Assembly (NCBI GenBank): GCA_002964805.2
Contig: PUDQ02000057.1
Coordinates: 434,001-498,000 of the forward strand
Reading direction: 5' to 3'
From: Trametes villosa
Lineage: Eukaryota; Basidiomycota; Agaricomycetes; Polyporales; Polyporaceae
Length of the DNA: 64,000 nt
Shown: piece by piece, positions 12,901 through 24,002 of the stretch
Position numbering within the stretch: the first letter of the stretch is position 1
How the letters are laid out: the number at the start of each line of letters is the position of its first letter
The notes under the pieces: model-generated
Seen by the model: only the letters and a program-made list of their open reading frames with translations
Told to the model about the DNA's origin: nothing
Database searches by the model: none
Position numbers and translations under genes: made by a program

Positions 12901-13075
12901 GGCGGCTGCGCCGAGCGCGGGGCTGACGAGGATACAGCTCGCGCCGCTGAGGGTGGGCGGCGGGGCGTCGCCGCCGGGGTCGAGCGCGGGGGGCGCGTCG
13001 GAGCGGGTGGCGGGCGGAGGGGGGAAGAAGAACCCGCTGAGCATCGGGAATATCATCTCGGACGACTCTGCGTGA
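9976..13075 (+). CDS. Velvet-domain regulator with long low-complexity tail
   Basis: Velvet proteins are fungal nuclear regulators of development and secondary metabolism with an NF-kappaB-like DNA-binding fold. Six exons (9976-10057, 10128-10229, 10403-10509, 10953-11116, 11170-11249, 11304-13075) sum to 2307 bases, 768 aa, exactly in frame. The velvet domain spans about residues 8-215: [112 protein letters not shown] and [20 protein letters not shown] charged Glu/Arg repeat follows. The next roughly 400 residues are rich in Pro, His, Tyr, Ala and Gln, and the protein ends [12 protein letters not shown]. The start [12 protein letters not shown] is preferred; a spliced leader from 9701 is an alternative. 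It is closer in layout to VeA-like proteins than to VosA, but the subgroup is not certain. Confidence 0.92.
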
Positions 13076-13698
13076 GGGTGAGTGTGCGTGAATGAAGACT
13101 CGGGAAGGGGGGACGTGTAGGTGTGTGCGGCGAGTGTGTGCGAGGTGCTATGATTGTTGATGCCGTGTTTGTTGCAGATTTTTGTCCGTGTGTGTGTGTC
13201 GCCGTTACGCTCTGTACTTGCTCCGAGTCCTCGTTTTGCCGTCCATTATGTGCGTCGCTGTGCTTGACTGGTATAATCTTATTGCTCGTGGTTTAGACGC
13301 CAATGCGGCAGCTCCGTGCCTGCGTGAACCACATCGCCATAGACGATGCATCCATCTGCCAGAAGTCGATGAATCCCCCACACGTTAGTGAAGCCTCTCA
13401 TCGGATGCCACGGCATCCCGATTGGGCCGTGGCACGAGTTACGATGTGGCCTCGAACCCGAGGAACGGCGTACTCGGGTTTTCTGTTGCTCTTATTCTTC
13501 CCGTGACCCCTTGGACTACTATCTTGCCGTACGTGCACGATCGTCGACCGTGGTTAGCCGTTCGTTCTTGGTGAGTGCATGCTGGTGTATCTGCCGTTCC
13601 ATTGTAGCGTTGATCGCCCCTCTGCGTGGTAGTGCCATAATCGACGCTGCTCCACGCTGAAGATCAGCAGGCAAGCCTAAACAGGTCCGCCGACGGGA
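13076..13698. other. Velvet 3' flank / F-box A upstream, duplicated downstream
   Basis: No gene supported. The stretch at about 13125-13290 (tgttgatgccgtg ... ttgcagattttt ... tgcgtcgctgtgcttgact) recurs in similar order at about 15225-15365, upstream of the second F-box gene. It therefore belongs to the tandem duplication unit. Confidence 0.55.
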
Positions 13699-15220
13699 AT
13701 GGCTACTTCGCGATTGCCCATCGAAGTCTGCGAGCGCATTATCGACCGATGGTCATGCGCACCCGCCACCGAGTGGCCCGACCCATTCCCCTCCCTCTGG
13801 CCCGACTACTATGCGGCGCTTCGCGCATGCTGCCTGACATGCCGCGCCTGGCTCGCACGGAGTCGCCTCAACCTATACCACACAGTACTCTTCCGCGACG
13901 GCAGCCAGGTGTACTCCCTCATCGCCACCTTCGCAGCCCATCCACACCTAGCCGAGCACGTCCGCGCCCTCTGGGTCCTCCACGAGCCTCGCGACGAATC
14001 CCCCTCGGCCGCCGACCAGGTGAACTCCTACATCCCGTTCGCACACAACGACCTGGTTGGGAGGCTGCGGAACGTGCGCACTCTGTCGCTCTGCACCCTC
14101 GACTGGTGCCTCTACCCGCCGCGGTCCCACCTCGCCATCGCGCGGTATCCGATCACCGTCCTCAGGCTGGAAACGGAGTGGTGGGCGCTCGGCGACGTGT
14201 TCCGTCTACTGTGCGCCGTTGGTAGACTGGAAGGCCTCGATCTGGTCATCCTGGACATCCCGGGTACGAAGCCGCTGCTACCCAGGTGGGATGCGAGTCC
14301 GCTTGCTTTGAGCGAAGCTGCAAAAGCAAGAGCGACCTACCCGGAGATCCAAAGGGTTAGACTCGAGGTAAGCTTTCGATCGCAACACAATGAACCCCAA
14401 TCCGAGTGTTCTTCGGGGAACCTCGGCGTTCTGACGGACCTTTCTCATACCAGGCTCGCTGTCCGATGGAAGGAGAGGGGTTCCCTCGTCTTTACGCCTT
14501 GGGGAACTCCATTACCGACTTCACCTTCAAGATGCCGTGTTTTCGGTACTACACGGATACAGCCGACGCTGGTCAGTGCATAACGGCAATACTATTCCAA
14601 GCACTGACCACAGAGCTTTCGATGTTTTATGCTAGGCTTCCGACAGCTTGAAGACCAAATATCCTCGCTCCCCTGTCTAGAGCGGCTGACCATGTCCTTG
14701 GAAGGCCAGACGGCGTACTTGCTCGCTCAGTGCAACAGGTATACCTCCTGGCTGGCCGACGCCCTCTCACGCTCGCGAGCATCTGCCACTCTTCGCCACC
14801 TCGGCTTGCACTTCTCCTGGCCTATCGCTAGCCAGTTACCGCCTCCCTACGGAGTGGCCGTCGAGCTGCTGTTGAAGTCGGCGTGCACCCCCAGGATGAA
14901 GGACGTCCTCCCCGAGTTGCACACCCTCCGCACGCTGTCGATCAGCATTACGCGTGTGGGGGAACCTACGGTTGAGCCGTCAGAGAGATGCGAGGCGATG
15001 GTGCGGGAATCTTTCCTAGAGCTGAAGGCGGACATTGTGGTGCTCCTTGGCCTCAAAATTGGTGAGCCTCACGCCTTCCTAAACATGCATCAACTGGGCT
15101 TACGTGCGGTCAGCGCAACGCTTGGAGTATTGAATTCATCTGATAGGCAGACGCCACGCCGTGCAACAGTACAAGCCTCTAGTAGAAACTCGAGCTGTGG
15201 TTCGTATCATCTCGGCGTAG
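13699..15220 (+). CDS. F-box-type protein, tandem copy A
   Basis: Likely substrate-receptor-type F-box protein of the large Agaricomycete family; target unknown. Four exons (13699-14367, 14454-14571, 14636-15061, 15147-15220) total 1287 bases, 428 aa, in frame. The N-terminal motif is RLPIEVCERIIDRW ... YAALRACCLTCRAWLARSRLNLYHTVLF, the degenerate F-box followed by CRAW seen across these fungi. Downstream come repeated hydrophobic LRR-like segments such as LRNVRTLSLCTLDWCLYPPRS, PITVLRLETEWW and ATLRHLGLHFSWPI. There is no signal peptide. Copy B starts 332 bases after this gene's stop, has the same intron order and an identical second-exon length (118), and shares the block SYIPFA-ND/GDLV-RRLRNVRTLSLC. 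Confidence 0.72.
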
Positions 15221-15551
15221 GCGTGAGTGTACTTATTGATGCCGTGCTGATTGCAGATTTTTATCCGTGTGCGTGCCAGTGTTGTCGCTGCGATGTGGAC
15301 TTGCCCTGAGTCGTCGCTTTGCCGCCCAATGTCTGCGTCGCTCTGCTTGACTCATATCATCGTATTGCTATCAGGGATTACTGCGGCCGTTCCGTGGCTG
15401 TCTTCCGGGTCTGCCGTAGCGCTCATATATCATGAGTGGTTTCGGCGCTTTGGAAGCCAAGTATCTACCCACGACTTGCGTCCGAATCTGATACAGCATC
15501 TGCGTCACCGTTCACCCTGGCCGGCAATATCTTCCTTTTCTCTCGACGAGA

Positions 15552-16982
15552 ATGTCCACTCCGCCGTGCTTACCTATCGAAATATTGGAACACATCAGCG
15601 ACGAATGGTTATCCGAACTCCTGGCCACTCGGCAGTCCGACCCAGAACGTCCTTGCAGTTGGCTCCAGACGTATTCAGTGCTTCGAACATGCTGCCTTGT
15701 CTGCCGAGCCTGGCTCCCGCGATGTCGATTCGGCCTGTACTCCGTGCTGTTTATTTGTGATGACCGCCAGGTCTACGCGCTCATGAGCACCTTCAACGCC
15801 CAACCATTCCTAGCCGACCACGCACGCGCGCTTTGGATCTGCGGCGACAGTCCTCGCCATGCTCCGCCACACATCCCACTGGCAGGCGAACCCGACGTGA
15901 TCCCGGTGCAGTCTTACATTCCATTCGCCAACGGCGACCTCGTCCGACGCCTGCGTAACGTGCGGACACTGTCTCTGTGTAATCTCGATTGGAGCCTCTA
16001 TCCGCCGCGGTTCCACCTCGCGATTGCGCGGTACTACCCGATCAGTCTCCTCAGGCTAGAAGTGGGTTGGTGGGCGTACAGCGATGTGTTCCGCCTGGTG
16101 CGAGAATTTGGTATCCTCGACCGTCTCGACTTGTACATCCTGGATCCTCCCCCGAGCGGCGCGATGCCTCGGAGCCGGTCAGACGGGGGAATTGTGGCAT
16201 TGACAGAAGCCGCAAAGCCGCACGCGCGGCTTCCGGCCATCAGGCAGATCAGCGTCACGGTGAGTCTATCGGTGTTGCGTCGTTCTCGTGGATACTGGGC
16301 AACTACAGCGCTGAGTCTAATGGGCCCCGCCAGGTTGAATACCAGATGGAGGATCAGCATTCGCCTCCTCTGAGCGCCTTTCTGTCTGCAACTACCGATT
16401 TCACATTCAGGATATGGTGCTGCCCAAAACGTTCCAGGGGGCCGCTTTCTAGTCAGTTCATATTCGTGATGACCAGGTTCCAGGGCACAGGTACTGACAT
16501 GCGATCGGTCGACGCTAGGTTCCCAAATCGGACTGCTCCTAGACAAGGCATCTGACTCACTCCGCCCTCTAGAGCGACTGACCCTCGCTTTGGAGGGCGC
16601 GGTGGCAGACTTGATAGAACGAAGCACGTTCTACCACTCCCCGCTCGCGCACGCGGTCTCAAACTCGGGATCATCCACCACTCTCCGCTTTCTCACGCTG
16701 CACTTCTCCTGGATCCTCTCACCCGAACTGGAGAACTCGCATGTCAGTGCGGTCGTGGAACAGCTGCTGAAGTCGTCCTGCTCCCCGAATCTGAAGTATG
16801 TCCTGCTTGCGATCCCCGCCCTCCGGACGTTCTCGATTCACATCACGCGTGCTGCACCTTGGGGAGATGAACCTGCGTCTGTGAGATCGGCGAAGTTCGA
16901 GGAGTGGATGCGGGGGTTTTACCCAGAGCTCCAGGCAGACATCGTGGTTTTCCTTGGCCCCCAGATCGGTGGGTCACAGTAG
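15552..16982 (+). CDS. F-box-type protein, tandem copy B
   Basis: Paralogue of the preceding gene. Exons 15552-16259, 16334-16451 and 16519-16982 sum to 1290 bases, 429 aa, in frame. F-box-like start: CLPIEILEHISDEWL ... YSVLRTCCLVCRAWLPRCRFGLYSVLF. The body mirrors copy A (VQSYIPFANGDLVRRLRNVR, SLCNLDWSLYPPRFHLAIARYYP, TLRFLTLHFSWIL). The C-terminus here reads straight through GPQIGGSQ to a stop. Copy A instead splices at the corresponding GT to a short extra exon, so a similar unannotated last exon is possible (donor at about 16972). Sequence divergence from copy A is substantial, so the duplication is not recent. Confidence 0.7.
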
Positions 16983-17953
16983 TTCCCGTCGAGTTTCCAG
17001 CAACTCTAGCTGACGCGATTACAAACAGCACGAAAATTCTTAGGACCCTGGAAGATGCGATGATCTTGCGAGGTCGTGGCATTGGTGCGAGCTCATGGAG
17101 AAGGTGGTTGTCCAAATCGACGGCTGCGTGCACCCTTTAGATGCGATGCGACTCGAGCACAAGGTGAAGCGCTCCGGTACGAGCAAGAGCGAGCGCGGGA
17201 TCGTCGCGTTTGGCGGAGTGCAAACGCGAGAGGCATATTGTGGGCGCGCCGGCCCGGGCTGTTATGTGCCTAGTCGAGTGGCGCGTACCTACTAGGTGAA
17301 TAAGTACCACAAGCAAGAAAACAATAACCACCACGAGAACAAGAGCGAGCCGTCTCGCTCACTACCGAATGCAATAGCTACCAGATTCCACACAGGCCTG
17401 GATTGCACACTGAGCACTTTCGGATCATCGAATATTATCCCATATTTGACAGCGCGGGGCCTGCCAGGTTGCGAAGTCCGTATCAATAGGGGTTATTTGC
17501 AGCGGGGGTCGCCGCCATGGAGCAGTAAGTATTGCGTGTGGAGCAGAACAATATTTGTGGACCGATGGCCTCCAATCCTCCCCAGCTGAAGCCATCGCTC
17601 CCCCGCGTTGAGCTCTCCAACGCACGCGAGGCGCATGCGAGCGCACCACGCAATACAAGCGCCGGCCCCACCTGAGTTGGTAAAAACGCGCTGCAAATAA
17701 CCTCTAATGGGTCAGGTACTTGAAGCTGTCCTTGTACTTAGACACATGGCGCCAACGTGGCGTGAGCGCCCACTGCGTCGGTCGGACTCGGACGACGTGC
17801 TCTCTTTACCACTACCACAGATCCCATTTAAGTTTGTCCCTCTGCGTCGCAACAGAGAGTATCTCGGCCGGCTCGGCAATTTCTACTGCTCTAGTTTACG
17901 AATTCTCTTCCAGTTGAGCGGTTCGTCTGCAAGTTCAGTCGTGACCATCATTT
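16983..17953. other. Intergenic with a possible foldback MITE
   Basis: About 1 kb between F-box B and the kinase-like gene, both on the plus strand. Small open frames show no domain. It contains the terminal-inverted-repeat element at 17488-17705 described separately. Confidence 0.45.
17488..17705. mobile_element. Putative foldback MITE (about 218 bp)
   Basis: Both ends carry the 14-bp perfect inverted repeat GGTTATTTGCAGCG (17491-17504, and reverse complement at 17689-17702), extending with one mismatch to about 18 bp. A second inner inverted pair, GTATTGCGTG at 17529-17538 and its complement at 17647-17656, is symmetrically placed. The flanks share only AAT, consistent with a 3-bp target duplication but too short to be decisive. 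There is no coding capacity. Superfamily not assigned. Confidence 0.5.
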
Positions 17954-19117
17954 GTGCTGGCAATGCCATCGGAAGGTATAAGTAGCTATCTTCATACAAT
18001 CCTATTGTTCTGTCTTTTTACATTACTCACTTCTTATATAGATTCTTGGAAGGTCTTTCTCGTGCGATTGACGACCGACATCGTCCAGTCACCGCTGCTG
18101 TGGGCGGCATGGCGCCTCCTCCCTTCGGCTATTCGACTCGCAGTCTATCGTAAACTCCAGCGCCGTTACACCAACACTGGGAAGGGGAGAGTCGTCAAGC
18201 TGCCGTTTGCCATAGCTCTCAAGATCGCCAGCGAGGATTTTCCACGCACAGAGGCAGACAACACGCGATTTGTCGCCAGGCACACTTCCATTCCTATTCC
18301 CCGGATCCTCGATGTTGTGGAATCTGCTGAGAAGACCTCGGAGGGAACCCCCAAACGTGCCTACATAGTAATGACCTGGCTACCCGGACAGACGCTTCGC
18401 CAGTGGATAGGTAAACACACGGTCGAAGACCCCGCAACCTCGGTCGTCCTGGACGAACTGGAAGCCTACATGGCGTCCGGGGAATACGAGCAGATCGGAG
18501 AGATCGTAGGAAGGCTAGACAAGCTTCCTCTATCGACCCTTGATATGTCGGACAGCGCACCGCTCGTCGACGACCTCCGGAGAGCCCTCGCCGAGCTCCG
18601 CGCCATCCCGCCTCCCGCCTCGGGCGTCGTCGGCGGCCTTCACAACCGCCCCCTGAGCTCCATTCGCTGTTCCGTATTTGCACGCCACCTCGGGCCGTTC
18701 CACTCGCAGCTCGCGTTCAAGAACGCGATCCTCGCCCAGGCCAGCCCCCTGTTCGAGGAGACCCGCCTGCCCGGCATCCGCCGTCTGGCCGAGCCCGTAC
18801 TTGCGAAACAGCACTGTGTCTGCTTTACCCACGCGGACCTGCATGAGGGGAACATCCTCGTCCACGAAGGCAGGCTGTCGGGGATCATCGACTGGGAGCA
18901 CGCAGGGTGGTACCCGGAGTACTGGGAGTCCACGATGATCGAGTACCACATGATGAACCAGCCGCTGCCGCAGCTGTTCTGGGACGCGGTGCAGCCGTTC
19001 GGGGAGGATGCGTACCGCGAGGAGCTTGCGCTGGAGTGGGCACTGTGGGGGTCAACAGGCGACAAGGCGGTACACCAAGACACAGAGGAGGCGAACGACA
19101 TCACTTGCCCCAGGTGA
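17954..19117 (+). CDS. APH-fold phosphotransferase / kinase-like protein
   Basis: Member of the aminoglycoside-phosphotransferase/choline-kinase-like superfamily, which is abundant in basidiomycetes; substrate unknown. In one open frame of 387 codons I see the nucleotide-binding N-lobe region (VVKLPFAIALKIA ... EADNTRFVARHTSIPIPRILDV), the hinge AYIVMTWLPGQTLRQWI, the Brenner catalytic motif CFTHADLHEGNILV (near residue 295) and the metal-binding IIDWEHAGWYPEYWE. The first 60 residues include a hydrophobic stretch (TILLFCLFTLLTSYI), but this overlaps a possible intron (GTATAAGT to TATATAG near 17976-18042), so the membrane segment may be an artefact. The stop directly follows CCCAG|GTGAGC. 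Splicing to the AG at about 19163 would replace the last codon and add about 30 residues ending at 19254. Confidence 0.78.
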   Translation: MLAMPSEGISSYLHTILLFCLFTLLTSYIDSWKVFLVRLTTDIVQSPLLWAAWRLLPSAIRLAVYRKLQRRYTNTGKGRVVKLPFAIALKIASEDFPRTEADNTRFVARHTSIPIPRILDVVESAEKTSEGTPKRAYIVMTWLPGQTLRQWIGKHTVEDPATSVVLDELEAYMASGEYEQIGEIVGRLDKLPLSTLDMSDSAPLVDDLRRALAELRAIPPPASGVVGGLHNRPLSSIRCSVFARHLGPFHSQLAFKNAILAQASPLFEETRLPGIRRLAEPVLAKQHCVCFTHADLHEGNILVHEGRLSGIIDWEHAGWYPEYWESTMIEYHMMNQPLPQLFWDAVQPFGEDAYREELALEWALWGSTGDKAVHQDTEEANDITCPR

Positions 19118-19254
19118 GCAACCTATACGACAGTGCGAGTGCGCTCAGGCTCATGATTTCTAGGCTTGTCCACGTCGAGGACAGTAAGCGCTCTCGAGTA
19201 AACGTCCTGCGTGGAAGGGCAGGTGGCAGAACTCAGTCAGCTTCCGAATCGTAG

Positions 19255-19722
19255 ACTACTCCTGACTAGTGCTACCTCAGCTAAGCTCTCGGCCGTGAGC
19301 GCTCGGGCCTAGTCGCTGGCGCAGCTTTTGTATGTTAACACGTCAGATGAGATGGACTGCGGCGAGCACGGCTGTTTCACAGTGAATTTGCATGGCATTA
19401 AGCAGAAGAGCCTGGAGAAGTGTCGTCGGATGTTGAGTGCGGCGTCGCCTAGTAGGGCATGGCGGAGTACCGACTGGAAGCGGGCCTGCAAGGGCGTAGT
19501 CCGAGATATTGACGGATTTCCGGTACCCCGCTCGGAGGCTCCTGGTAGAGCTCACGTCATTCAGCCGATAGGCATCCAAAGTGTACCGGCGGTCTCCCTC
19601 TGAGGGCATGGATCGTGCTTTCCGTTGCATCAGTATGACAATTGGAAGCAGACACGATGCCTTCCGAACCGCTTTCCCGACTCGGACCGTTGATCACGCC
19701 CGTGCTTTCGAAGACAATTGCA
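19255..19722. other. Convergent intergenic region
   Basis: Lies between the 3' ends of the kinase-like gene (plus) and the TEA factor (minus). It should contain both terminators. No gene or repeat is supported. Confidence 0.4.
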
Positions 19723-22033
19723 TCAAGAAACAGCAGACATCGACATATCACCAAGATCGTAAAGGTCCGCTGGATCCTTCGTCCCGCTGATAGTATCACC
19801 CGGGCCACACGCGCCTTCGACCCCCGCCAATTTCCAATCTCCTGGATCGTCTACACCCTCTGGAAGACTGAGATGACCTGCATGCTGCGGTCCCCGGGCG
19901 GTTGCGCTAGATGTTGCACCGTAAGGATCGCCCAGGTCGCAATCCCAGTCGTCCTCGGCATCATCTTCGGTCGAAGGCGAGCCCGGGTCACTCGCCCACC
20001 CTTCGGAGCCGTACTGGCACAGCATCTGCAAGCAATGTGAGTCGCATGGAGCCTGAAGACACGAAATATAGGCAAAGCGTACCCGTGGTTCTAAGAAGAG
20101 TGGCGAGAGTGCTGGTGTCGGAGGAATAGAGTTCGCTGGCGGCCGATTGAAATGATAGAATATGTTCAGAATAGGGCTATTCGGGCTAGATCGCTGCGGG
20201 GAGGGGTCTAAAGGGGATCCTCCGTCGTATCCTGGCGGAATCTATTGAGAGATGCATAAGCCGCCAGTGGAGATCAGCATAGTGCAGAACATACCTCGAA
20301 GTACTGGATGGCACTGTTCGGACCAGAGGCCACGGGTGCGGCCATGTCGTATGGTGCGGTGCCCACTCCAGAAGATGGGATGTGGTAGAAGGCAGGACTG
20401 TTCCACCCGGGAGGTACCTACAACAATGTCGGGGGCAAGAAACGGTGGAGAAGAGTAAGCAAATACCTCCTGGTCTCGCCGGAACTGACCTGAACCGGAG
20501 GGGATTGCGGGACACCACGCGATATAGTACTGCAAGGTCTCGATCGAGGCGTCGTCGGGCCAGTTCAGTATCTCTTGCGCGATGGTGTATGCTGACGGGT
20601 CTATCTCGGTCTCGTCAGGGGGTATCAGACGCAGACCATTAGGTACGAGCGCACCGTCACTATTCGCCACCATATCCCATTGTGCCGGGGATACGCGAGC
20701 AGAGTGAAGGTATTGGGCCACCGGCGACCCGTCATGGGAGGCACTAATCGCCATCGCGACGGGCGAGTCCGATTCCAAGAGGGCTCCCCCGCGGAAGAGG
20801 TTGCAGCGCGAAAGAAGGAACGAACACCGCGGGGAGATGACGGTGACGGTCGGGCTAACCTCGCTTGTCGGATCCAAACCCATGAACGCGTGCGGACGGT
20901 TGGGCTCGACGTCGATAGGGGCTGGTGGAGGTAGATAGGATCGCTGGTCGAACGGAGACCAGATATCATCGGAGCCCGATGTCTCTGAAGCTGAAGAGAA
21001 GACGGAGATGTCGACGTTGGCGACCCAAGGGCTCGATGAGCGTAGAGGGATCCCGCTGGTCTGGGCTAACGGATCGAGCTGTCCGTACTCATTGGTGGAG
21101 TTCGGTTCCATCTTCCTGCGCACCTTAGAGGCTTCGGGAAGCAGAACTGTGAGACGTAGGGAATGTTAGCGTCGGGAAGAGCACCGGGGAGTAACAAAGA
21201 AGACAGCTAGCTTGGTTATCAGGGTATCGCGGTAGCCATCGCGTGGGATTTGAAGAACACCTACCATTGCTATAGGTAATGATATCCCTGAGCTGTTGGA
21301 TCCGACTCCCCACTTGCTTCGCAGTACGAATCTGCCCGGTCTCTTGCAGAATATACTGCGAAACAAACTTGTTTCGATTCGGGAAGCGGGGCAGGCCACG
21401 TGGGGCCTTGCTCTCTGCAGGGGTGTACTTCTCGAGCCCTAGCCAAAGATGTAGTGAGCGCACGCACAAGGACGACAGATGGCTAGGCAGTGGTAAGAAA
21501 ACCCCACCTTCTATGAGAGCAGCTTCTAGATGTGAGGGCCATACAACATCTTCCTTGAACTTGGATACCCGGTAACACTTTCGACCCGTTAGGATGGTTT
21601 GGAATGCTTTGAAGCCGTGAGGATCTATATCAGGGAAAGTGGTACACTGGAACGTACCACGCGTGGGCGGGAGAGATGAGATCGAGGGTGTGCTGAGAAC
21701 CTCAGAACCGCAAGGCTGAGAGTGACGCCGAACCCACTGGTGCGGCGCTTGTGTGGGCAAATACGCGTGATGTCTATCTATGTTTCGCGTCACTTGTGCG
21801 ACGTCGAGATCGCGTAGAAGGCTTGACACGTAGCTAGACATGGATTGCTGGTCCGGAGGATGATCAGAATGGGGAGTCCCGGCAATTTCGTCGCCGTCCA
21901 TGGGATTCTCGTGTAAACTACCCACTAAATCACGGTGAGTGCGAGGCAACACACGCAACAATGATATGCAACACATACGACCGTTTTCACTTGTGAAAAT
22001 TGCCGGCTCGAGTGTCGCCAATTGTTGCGACAT
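19723..22033 (-). CDS. TEA/ATTS-domain transcription factor
   Basis: Nuclear DNA-binding regulator of the TEF-1/Tec1/AbaA family. Exons 22033-21508, 21438-21265, 21146-20467, 20417-20295, 20241-20083 and 20025-19723 total 1965 bases, 654 aa, in frame. The TEA domain lies around residues 150-235, split by the first intron: GRKCYRVSKFKEDVVWPSHL, EAALIEG|LEKYTPAESKAPRG, LPRFPNRNKFVSQYILQETG and IRTAKQVGSRIQQLRD. The C-terminal half is Ser/Pro-rich with acidic patches (STEDDAEDDWDCDLGD), as expected for an activation region. A possible additional intron near the N-terminus (around 21940-22000) was not needed to keep the frame. In ascomycetes this family controls conidiation or filamentation; the role here is unknown. 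Confidence 0.88.
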
Positions 22034-22255
22034 ATCGTGCAGGGTGCCGAGACGACCACGATCCTAGCAAACGATTAAAACACATGCGGGAGGATAGATG
22101 CGCAGGAACATACTGGGAGTTCTCCATGGGGCAAAGAGAAGATGTCCATATCCGAAGCTATCGCGGTCATGGCTGACGAATTCTGTGGACGGCGTCAGGG
22201 AGAGTGCTCAACGCCATCGCGAACGCGAGACGAAATCTTACCTCGAGGATGTAGT

Positions 22256-23367
22256 CTAGGATATAGTCCGCTGGATCTTTGGCCTAAGACGGAGGCGTGT
22301 CAGGTTTCTCCCGTCATACAAATACGGAATGCCAACTCTGTCTTCCACGGGAAAGCGCTGAAACTCATCACTTGAGCTATCCGAGTCTTCCCACTCACTC
22401 ACGTCGACGCAACATCCGCCATCGGTATCGTCTCTGGGACCGCCTGGAAGGTCATGAGGCCCTGCGGCGGCCTTCATTACGGTAGGGAGGAGGGACCATT
22501 TTCGACGTTTTCGCTTGTAGTAGTGTATGAAGACGCATTGGTCATGCTCTTCCCTCGGCGAACCCCACGAGCAGGGCGTGCCAGAGGAGCGCTCCGTCGG
22601 CCCGGCCCTGTAGTGACTGGTCGACAGCTGGGCATCGGAGATGGAGAAGGAGAAGTCGACGGCAGCGAGGGGATTGAGGCTCCCGCTCACTGTCCCCCGC
22701 TTCTCGCGGGTGGCGCCTCTGAAGGCGGCGACGCCCCATCTGCTGGTCTTCGTCGTGCCGGATACGAACATGATCTGGTCTTCCTTCAGGCCGAGGCCTA
22801 GCCGATCATTAGCGAATTCTAGCCATCGATCGAAGTGAGCGTCCATGTAGTTCATGATGCGCTGCTTGGATAGGACGTCTTGGGTTCGTCCGGACGGACC
22901 GAGGAAGAGCAGTGCACCGGCCTCGTCGGTGCACTCGAAGCTGAAGTTGACGTTACACGACACGTTCGGAGGGACCCTTTCAATGCTAGGATCAGCAGCG
23001 ACGTCGTAACGGGGTGTGAGAGGCGACATAGGACATACACAGTTGCTGCAATCTCTCCGGAGACGTCTACCCGCCGGATACTCCGGCTGCAGAGGACTGA
23101 TTGCGAGATCTTGTCGCGTGGGCCCACGACGGTGCAGCCGTGGATGTCGAGCCGTACATGGTCGACTGGCACCGCACCCCGAGGTTGCGCCTCGTGCTCT
23201 CCCCTGAACGCGTTGAATAACGGGAGGAATTCGCCCTCGTTGATCCACCCTACGTCGCCTATTTCCACTGGAGCCGAGCCTGGCGCGGGGTCAGGAACCC
23301 ATAAGGGATAGCCATACCCCAGATGCATCATCTGCTCGGCATAGATATCCCATGGCGCGGTGCTCAT
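22256..23367 (-). CDS. Agaricomycete-specific hypothetical protein
   Basis: I recognise this as a family recurrent in mushroom-forming fungi but with no assigned function. Two exons (23367-23039, 22985-22256) sum to 1059 bases, 352 aa, in frame. Typical family features are the N-terminal HLGYGYPLWVPDP and VEIGDVGWINEGEFLPLFNA. The middle block is ECTDEAGALLFLGPSGRTQD ... MNYMDAHFDRWLEFANDRLG, and the late motif is DQIMFVSGTTKTSRWGVAAF. No signal peptide, membrane helix or catalytic motif is evident. The tail is acidic (SEWEDSDSSSDEF). It is transcribed in the same direction as the TEA gene, with a 222-base gap. Confidence 0.72.
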
Positions 23368-24002
23368 GACTCAAACTAGGGCGAGATGGAGAGGACGTGG
23401 TGTGGAGATGGGGTGCTGAGCGAGAGCGGGGTGCTCGACGACTATCAGCTCCGGTCTTGCTCTGTATATGAAGTGTGCCCTTAGCGCGAGGAGTTCGAAT
23501 GTGAACGCGCATGCCGCGATGAGGCTGAGCAAAGGTAGACTTCGACGAGCGGTGCGTACCTATCAGTGACAATGATAAGGATTACCATCCCACGGGATTA
23601 TGTGGTTTGGGGGCTTCGAACACAGCATAACATGCGAGCTAGCGCAGTTCCTGGGAATCAGCTTGGTCGTAGCATGCCATGAGGCGGCTACTGGGGACTG
23701 CGAGAGCGCCGAAACGCACCTCATCGCCCTACACAGCGCGGCTAGTCGTAAAGACGATACGCTCCATGGTTCTGTGGTCGTGAGCCTCACACGCATCTTG
23801 CACGCTGTGTCCAGCTCGGCGAAGCGAGAATAGTTGTAGTGTTATATCCGGCGACATCATATTATTCCTGTGCAGGACGTATCTTCTAACTGAGGTCAGG
23901 TGGGCGCTATTACGAAGACTGATAGCCTAGAAGCGCACCTTCAATGTAGACTACTTTTCATGAAGCACTGCACCCATCACCGTGCGCCCAAGGACCACCG
24001 CC
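23368..24002. other. Intergenic, no supported gene
   Basis: About 0.6 kb between two minus-strand genes, holding the hypothetical gene's promoter and the LYS4 3' region. Nothing else seen. Confidence 0.4.
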
